NCBI GenBank assembly: GCA_025358645.1
Contig: JANYIW010000122.1
Span: forward strand, 1-32,085
Direction of reading: 5' to 3'
DNA: 32,085 bases
Origin: Bacteroidales bacterium
GTDB lineage: Bacteria > Bacteroidota > Bacteroidia > Bacteroidales > VadinHA17
Part shown: positions 28,153 to 32,085 of the stretch, piece by piece
How positions within the stretch are numbered: position 1 is the first letter of the stretch
Layout of the letters: each line of letters starts with the position of its first letter
The notes under the pieces: model-generated
The model's database searches: none
Told to the model about the DNA's origin: nothing
What the model saw: the letters and a program-made list of their open reading frames with translations, nothing else
Position numbers and translations under genes: made by a program

Positions 28153-28984
28153 TTTTCTCAGAGAATTCATTTTAAGAAGCCTTGCTGAGGATTTAGGAGA
28201 TGGAGATCACTCATCACTTGCATGCATATCTGGAGAGAAAAAGGGAAAGGCAAAACTCCTTATTAAAGAGAATGGGGTAATTGCAGGAATCAGAGTAGCT
28301 GAGGAACTCTTCCTGACAATCGATAAAGATCTGAAATTTGATTTAATTCTTGAAGACGGGACCAATGTAGTTCCGGGAGATATTGCATTTTATCTCTCCG
28401 GCTATCAGCAATCAATTCTTAAAAGTGAACGTCTGGTTCTGAATATCATGCAAAGGATGAGCGGTATAGCCACTAGTACAAATGAATATGTAAGGCTTCT
28501 GACCGGATTGAAGACAAAGATCCTTGATACCAGAAAAACCACCCCTGGATTGAGGTTTCTTGAAAAAGAGGCAGTGAGGATTGGCGGAGGTGTGAACCAC
28601 AGGATGGGATTGTATGATATGATAATGCTTAAGGATAATCATATCGATTATGCCGGAGGAATTGCGAAAGCAATCCATAAAACCAGAGAGTACCTGATGA
28701 AGAATAACCTGAATCTGATGGTCGAAATTGAAGCAAGAAACCTGGAGGATGTAAAAACAATACTCTCAACCGGTGGTATCGATCGAATAATGCTCGACAA
28801 TTTCAATATTCAGGATACTCAATCCGCGGTCAGGATGATCGCCGGAAAATATGAAACAGAATCATCGGGAGGGATAACTCTTGCCACTGTCAGATCGTAT
28901 GCTGAATGTGGTGTTGACTTTATATCTGTTGGCGCACTCACACATCATATTAAAAGCCTGGATATGAGCCTTAAAGCAATGTGA
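28142..28984 (+). CDS. nadC: Nicotinate-nucleotide pyrophosphorylase (carboxylating), NadC
   Basis: This 280-residue cytoplasmic enzyme converts quinolinate and PRPP to nicotinate mononucleotide, CO2 and pyrophosphate in de novo NAD synthesis. The ATG at 28142 is chosen; the only start further upstream in frame is TTG at 28130. Motifs are the N-terminal LAEDLGDGDHS, the PRPP/substrate-binding DTRKTTPGLR, GGGVNHRMGLYDMIMLKDNHI, VEIEAR, IMLDNF and the C-terminal GVDFISVGALTHH. Length is typical. It overlaps the preceding gene by 11 bases. The converging glutamine synthetase gene ends 78 bases beyond its stop. Confidence 0.96.
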   Translation: MENNFLREFILRSLAEDLGDGDHSSLACISGEKKGKAKLLIKENGVIAGIRVAEELFLTIDKDLKFDLILEDGTNVVPGDIAFYLSGYQQSILKSERLVLNIMQRMSGIATSTNEYVRLLTGLKTKILDTRKTTPGLRFLEKEAVRIGGGVNHRMGLYDMIMLKDNHIDYAGGIAKAIHKTREYLMKNNLNLMVEIEARNLEDVKTILSTGGIDRIMLDNFNIQDTQSAVRMIAGKYETESSGGITLATVRSYAECGVDFISVGALTHHIKSLDMSLKAM

Positions 28985-28989
28985 AGAAA

Positions 28990-29020
28990 TGACGGGAAAA
29001 CTGGGTGACGGGGTGATGTG
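28990..29020. repeat. Short TGACGGG-type repeat in the nadC-glnA convergent gap
   Basis: TGACGGG at 28990 and TGACGGGG at 29006 are spaced 16 bases apart and followed by TGATGTG, giving a G-rich, imperfect direct repeat. It lies between two converging stop codons. I see no clear terminator hairpin in this 78-base gap. Confidence 0.35.
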
Positions 29021-29062
29021 TGAAATTAAAACAGATTGAAGATGAAGAAAGGGTTAACACTG

Positions 29063-30571
29063 TCAGCTGCAATGAAGAAACTGATTGACGAGCTTGCTTA
29101 TCTCATCATTCCGGTTGTATAATTTCTCGCTCAGTCCTTTATCATCAAATGCTTTCAGTTTAGCGACAACATTGTCAATTACACCCGCAGGGAAAACACC
29201 GTCTTTTTCAAAATATTTTCTTTGGGTTATCAGGCATTCAGCTGATTCCCAGCATGATGCCGGCAGGGATTCCAGCTTTTTCTTTTTGCCTTTATCACTA
29301 TCATCAAAGATATTATAGTTAACATAAAGCTCTTCAGCTCTTTTTAGCCCGTCTTTCATCTCCAGTCCATATTCAGCAGCTATTACGAGTCCGGCAAAGA
29401 GTTTATAAATATCCGATGAACCATCCGGAGACCTGATTTCCACGGTCTGTTTAGAGGGCATCTTCTGAAACTCGGTTGTATCTGATGGATTAGCGTCTTT
29501 GATCATATTAGTTGCACCGTTCCATCCAAGGGGAACACGAATTAAGACTGACCTGTTCCTGTCACCCCAGCATATATTTGTCGGCGCTTCCTGATGGGGC
29601 ACAAGCCTCAGATAAGATGTAGGAATAGTATTCCCGAAAGCTGTAAGAGATTTGGAAAGATCAAGTATTCCGGCCATCATCTTTTTAGCTACATCGCTTA
29701 ATTTGCCGTTCTCAACCATAAGATTTTCTCCATCCTTTTCCAGCATCATGTGGATATGCATCCCCGATCCGGCCTTCCCGACGGTGATCTTAGGTGCAAA
29801 GCTAACCTCAACACCATATTTGGAACCAAGGATCCTGATAATCCATTTTGCAATAAGAAGCTGATCAACAGCTTCATCTATTTCAACGGGCATGAATTCA
29901 ATTTCGTGCTGTTCAAAATCTTCCCCGTCTTTAGAAAAGCTTCCCACCTCAGAATGTCCATATTTTATACGGCAACCCGCTTTGGCACATAGATCGAGGG
30001 CTTCAATACGCAGATCCTCAAACTTAGCAAAAGGTTTTGACTGATGGTAACCTTTTTGATCTACAAGTGGATACAAATCAGCATGACATGATTTAATATA
30101 ATATTCCAGTTCACCAAATGCTTTAAAAACATACCCGGTTTTCTTTGTAAAACGGGTATAAGCTTTCCTGAGAATATATTCAGGGGCACTTTCAAGTGGA
30201 TTTCCATCACTATTATAAAATGAACAAAGTATTTCAAGTGTGGGTGTCCCGGTAAAAGGATTGACAAAAGCTGTCCTGTACCTCGGGATAACATATAAAT
30301 CACTTGCACATGATTCAATGAATGAGAATAAACTAGATCCGTCTACCCGTTCGCCGGCAGTAAGTATTGATTCAAGATGATCCCTGTTGAAGGGTACAAA
30401 ATTCAGTGATTTAAGCTTACCATCATCAGCCACATACCTGAAATTCAGCATCGCGATTCCTTTGGCTTCTATAAACCTTATTATGTCTTCGCGTGTAAAA
30501 TCCTTTGATGGTTTTTTAAGGAACTGAACCAACTCATTCTGATTCATGAGAATATCGTTATTCTTCGTCAT
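29063..30571 (-). CDS. glnA: Glutamine synthetase, type I-like
   Basis: This 502-residue enzyme is expected to form glutamine from glutamate, ammonia and ATP. The beta-grasp N-domain has DGSSLFSFIES (78-87). The catalytic domain has GELEYY (153-158, metal-binding Glu), HSEVG (206-210), GSGMHIH (268-274), RLVPHQEAPTN (322-332), WGDRNRSVLIR (335-345) and VEIRSPDGSSD (377-387). A short charged insertion (about 211-220) separates the HSEV and HEIEF elements. The region equivalent to the adenylylation loop reads NYNIFDD (418-424), with Phe where enteric enzymes have the modified Tyr. Covalent control by adenylylation is therefore unlikely. Length is far below the type III enzymes also found in Bacteroidota. 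A -7-like element TATTTTTG (30605-30598) lies 27 bases upstream. Confidence 0.92.
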   Translation of the reverse strand: MTKNNDILMNQNELVQFLKKPSKDFTREDIIRFIEAKGIAMLNFRYVADDGKLKSLNFVPFNRDHLESILTAGERVDGSSLFSFIESCASDLYVIPRYRTAFVNPFTGTPTLEILCSFYNSDGNPLESAPEYILRKAYTRFTKKTGYVFKAFGELEYYIKSCHADLYPLVDQKGYHQSKPFAKFEDLRIEALDLCAKAGCRIKYGHSEVGSFSKDGEDFEQHEIEFMPVEIDEAVDQLLIAKWIIRILGSKYGVEVSFAPKITVGKAGSGMHIHMMLEKDGENLMVENGKLSDVAKKMMAGILDLSKSLTAFGNTIPTSYLRLVPHQEAPTNICWGDRNRSVLIRVPLGWNGATNMIKDANPSDTTEFQKMPSKQTVEIRSPDGSSDIYKLFAGLVIAAEYGLEMKDGLKRAEELYVNYNIFDDSDKGKKKKLESLPASCWESAECLITQRKYFEKDGVFPAGVIDNVVAKLKAFDDKGLSEKLYNRNDEISKLVNQFLHCS

Positions 30572-30597
30572 TTTCGGGAAAAAATTAATTAAGGATT

Positions 30598-30605
30598 CAA
30601 AAATA
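30598..30605 (-). promoter_or_regulatory. Putative -7 element of glnA
   Basis: TATTTTTG on the minus strand fits TAnnTTTG and lies 27 bases ahead of the glnA ATG. No good -33 element was found at the usual spacing. Confidence 0.4.
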
Positions 30606-30658
30606 TATAATTAACACAACCCATATTATGACAAATAACTGCTTTCAGATAATCCGAT

Positions 30659-30685
30659 AAAAAAAGCTGTCTCAACTGAGACAGC
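30659..30685 (-). terminator. Intrinsic terminator hairpin, minus strand, in a divergent gap
   Basis: On the minus strand GCTGTCTC-AGTT-GAGACAGC forms an 8-bp perfect stem with a 4-base loop, directly followed by seven T residues. This is a textbook Rho-independent terminator for leftward transcription. It lies upstream of glnA and upstream of the divergent lipoprotein gene, so no visible gene ends here. On the plus strand the hairpin is followed only by CCTTT, which makes it weak in that direction. Confidence 0.75.
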
Positions 30686-30709
30686 CCTTTCAACTAACTA
30701 AGTTCGTGC

Positions 30710-30741
30710 TTGACATTCTGTAATATTTTTCATTACTTTCG
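30710..30741 (+). promoter_or_regulatory. Putative promoter of the right-end lipoprotein gene
   Basis: A TTG (30710-30712) is followed after 21 bases by TACTTTCG (30734-30741), which differs from TAnnTTTG at one base. The spacing fits the Bacteroidota consensus. The gene's ATG is 19 bases further on. Confidence 0.4.
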
Positions 30742-30760
30742 GGGCGACAAATGAGTGATA

Positions 30761-32062
30761 ATGAATAAATGGATATTTTTCCCACTCTTTCTAATGCTTA
30801 TAAGCTGTAAAGGGAAAAACAGTGAGACTTATTTTACACCTGATAAAGCATCCCGATACTTCAAAGAAATTGAGGAGATCTGCAATCGCGATAGTGGAAG
30901 GTTATGGGGAAAGAACCTTTACGGACCATTAATGTATGTAGAAAGAGGCTCTCGCCGGATTGTAGCTAATCAGCCTGACAATGAGGGTCTTCTGAAATTG
31001 AAAGATGGAGTCTATACAGGTCTGTATCCTAAAGAACTCATATTGAATAATGCTCCTGTAAAATTCGGCGGAACACAATTTGCAATGGTACCTCTTCTCC
31101 CGGAAGAGGATGAATACAGGATAAAAACCAGGGCAATACACAGCCTTTTTCATCGCTTTCAGGAGAATGAAGGAGCTACTGTTTCAAGCTTCAATGCAAA
31201 CAATATGGATGAAAAGGAAGCCAGGCTTTGGATTAAGCTTGAATGGAAAGCATTACGGAAAGCGATCAATAACGGAGGGGAAGAACGCCAGCTGGCAGTA
31301 CGCGATGCCCTGATCTTCAGAGGGTCCAACAGAGAACTTTATCACAAATATGCCGGCGATGAAAATAAGTTTGAAACTTATGAGGGTCTGGCGACATTCA
31401 CCTATACTCTGCTTTGTACAAATTCACGTGAGGAATTCAAGTCGAAACTTTTCGAAAATCTCGACCGGGTATATTCAATGCAATCTTATGCAAGATCATA
31501 CGGATTTATTCATGGTGCATTATATGCTTTTCTTCTATATGATAAAGGATATGATATTAAAAATATAAAAACAGACAATTTTGACATTGGAAATGCAGTA
31601 AAGGAACTCTACGATATTGAATTGCCATCCATCTGCAGGGATGTTGCAGGCAGCCTGGCAATAAATTATGATATTGCGACTGTTAATCTTGAAGAAGAAA
31701 AACGTGATACTGATATCCAGGAAAGTATTCACAGACAGACAAGCCTGTTCACCGAGAGACCAGTTGTATTCCTTGAACTCGAAAGTCCGTATTTTGATTT
31801 TGAACCGGAAGATGTTCATTCACTTGATACTCTTGGAACACTTTATAATTCGTTGAGAGTATCTGATAACTGGGGAAAACTTACAGTTGAAAAAGGTGGA
31901 TGTCTTGTTTCAAATAATCTTAAATTTCTACGCATTACTGCGAAAGCATTCAAAGCAGATAAAAGTCATATTTCTGGTGAGGGATGGCATCTGATCCTTA
32001 ATAGCGATTGGGAACTTATCCCTGTCGATCAGAACTATTTTGTAAGGAAACTGATGCCTTAA
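30761..32062 (+). CDS. Lipoprotein of unknown function with HxxxH...EG motif (possible degenerate metallohydrolase)
   Basis: This is a 433-residue lipoprotein. The ATG at 30761 (MNKWIFFPLFLMLISC) is preferred; 30755 is a GTG in the same frame. The lipobox is LISC with the acylated Cys at 16. Residues 125-134 read AIHSLFHRFQ, an HxxxH pattern like the zinc-binding HExxH helix but with Ser in place of the catalytic Glu. Then come WIKLEWKALRKAI (157-169), RDALIFRGSNRELY (181-194) and YEGLATFTYTLL (207-218), where Glu208 could be a third ligand. YARSYGFIHGALYAFLLYDKG (243-263) follows. This order suggests a peptidase-like fold to me, but I cannot name a family and the activity is unproven. The last 100 residues look beta-rich and may be a separate domain. 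It is divergent from glnA. Confidence 0.82.
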   Translation: MNKWIFFPLFLMLISCKGKNSETYFTPDKASRYFKEIEEICNRDSGRLWGKNLYGPLMYVERGSRRIVANQPDNEGLLKLKDGVYTGLYPKELILNNAPVKFGGTQFAMVPLLPEEDEYRIKTRAIHSLFHRFQENEGATVSSFNANNMDEKEARLWIKLEWKALRKAINNGGEERQLAVRDALIFRGSNRELYHKYAGDENKFETYEGLATFTYTLLCTNSREEFKSKLFENLDRVYSMQSYARSYGFIHGALYAFLLYDKGYDIKNIKTDNFDIGNAVKELYDIELPSICRDVAGSLAINYDIATVNLEEEKRDTDIQESIHRQTSLFTERPVVFLELESPYFDFEPEDVHSLDTLGTLYNSLRVSDNWGKLTVEKGGCLVSNNLKFLRITAKAFKADKSHISGEGWHLILNSDWELIPVDQNYFVRKLMP

Positions 32063-32067
32063 TACTA

Positions 32068-32085
32068 AACCCCCTAAATCCCCTC
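32068..32085. repeat. Partial C-rich intergenic repeat at the right edge
   Basis: The final bases after the lipoprotein stop read AACCCCCTAAATCCCCTC and run off the window. The pattern matches a short dispersed palindromic repeat class I know from Bacteroidota and is related to the copy at 3111-3136. Only half a unit is visible. Confidence 0.45.

Noticed and set aside
28985-29062. Bidirectional terminator between nadC and glnA
   Set aside because: No stem of useful length with a T-run is visible, only a G-rich imperfect repeat.

Overview
The window looks like the chromosome of a member of the Bacteroidota, probably class Bacteroidia. The evidence is a type IX secretion (T9SS) type B substrate with a PorP/SprF partner, a fused SecDF, lipoproteins with Bacteroidota-style lipoboxes, and several promoters fitting the Bacteroidota -33/-7 consensus (TTTG ... 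TAnnTTTG). The sequence is AT-rich, coding density is high, and no gene-free stretch exceeds 300 bases. I found no tRNA, rRNA, CRISPR array, transposase or prophage gene.

Left block (1-9190, all minus strand). In transcription order this holds a phosphoglucosamine mutase-type enzyme (glmM), then a three-gene efflux operon: a HlyD/MacA-like adaptor, a MacB-like permease without an ATPase domain, and a TolC-like outer-membrane protein. A separately promoted secDF follows and runs off the left edge. Two short palindromic intergenic sequences flank the TolC-like gene.

Housekeeping block (9287-12924, plus strand). A divergent promoter region separates glmM from a tight operon: an RluB/RsuA-family pseudouridine synthase, era, der and a small lipoprotein. 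Its products serve ribosome assembly and rRNA modification.

Surface/signalling block (27565-12930, minus strand). Seven genes follow one another with very short gaps: rlmH; a large multi-pass NtrY-like histidine kinase; a 1241-residue secreted protein with a glycine-rich domain, Ig-like repeats and a T9SS type B C-terminal domain; a PorP/SprF-family outer-membrane protein; a PD40 propeller plus PKD-repeat protein; an unrecognised exported protein; and a two-component-style propeller protein ending in a SpoIIE/PP2C phosphatase. I read the last five as a candidate surface-display and sensing module. PorP/SprF would help export or anchor the large adhesin-like protein, the PD40/PKD and unknown proteins would be accessory components, and the phosphatase would carry an envelope signal inward. 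This is the most interesting part of the window.

Right block (27748-32085). A small exported DUF4783-type protein overlaps nadC (NAD synthesis), both on plus. A type I-like glutamine synthetase follows on minus. After a divergent region that contains an isolated minus-strand terminator hairpin comes an unrecognised lipoprotein on plus, with a hydrolase-like but degenerate HxxxH motif. The window ends inside what looks like a further copy of a short C/G-rich intergenic repeat.
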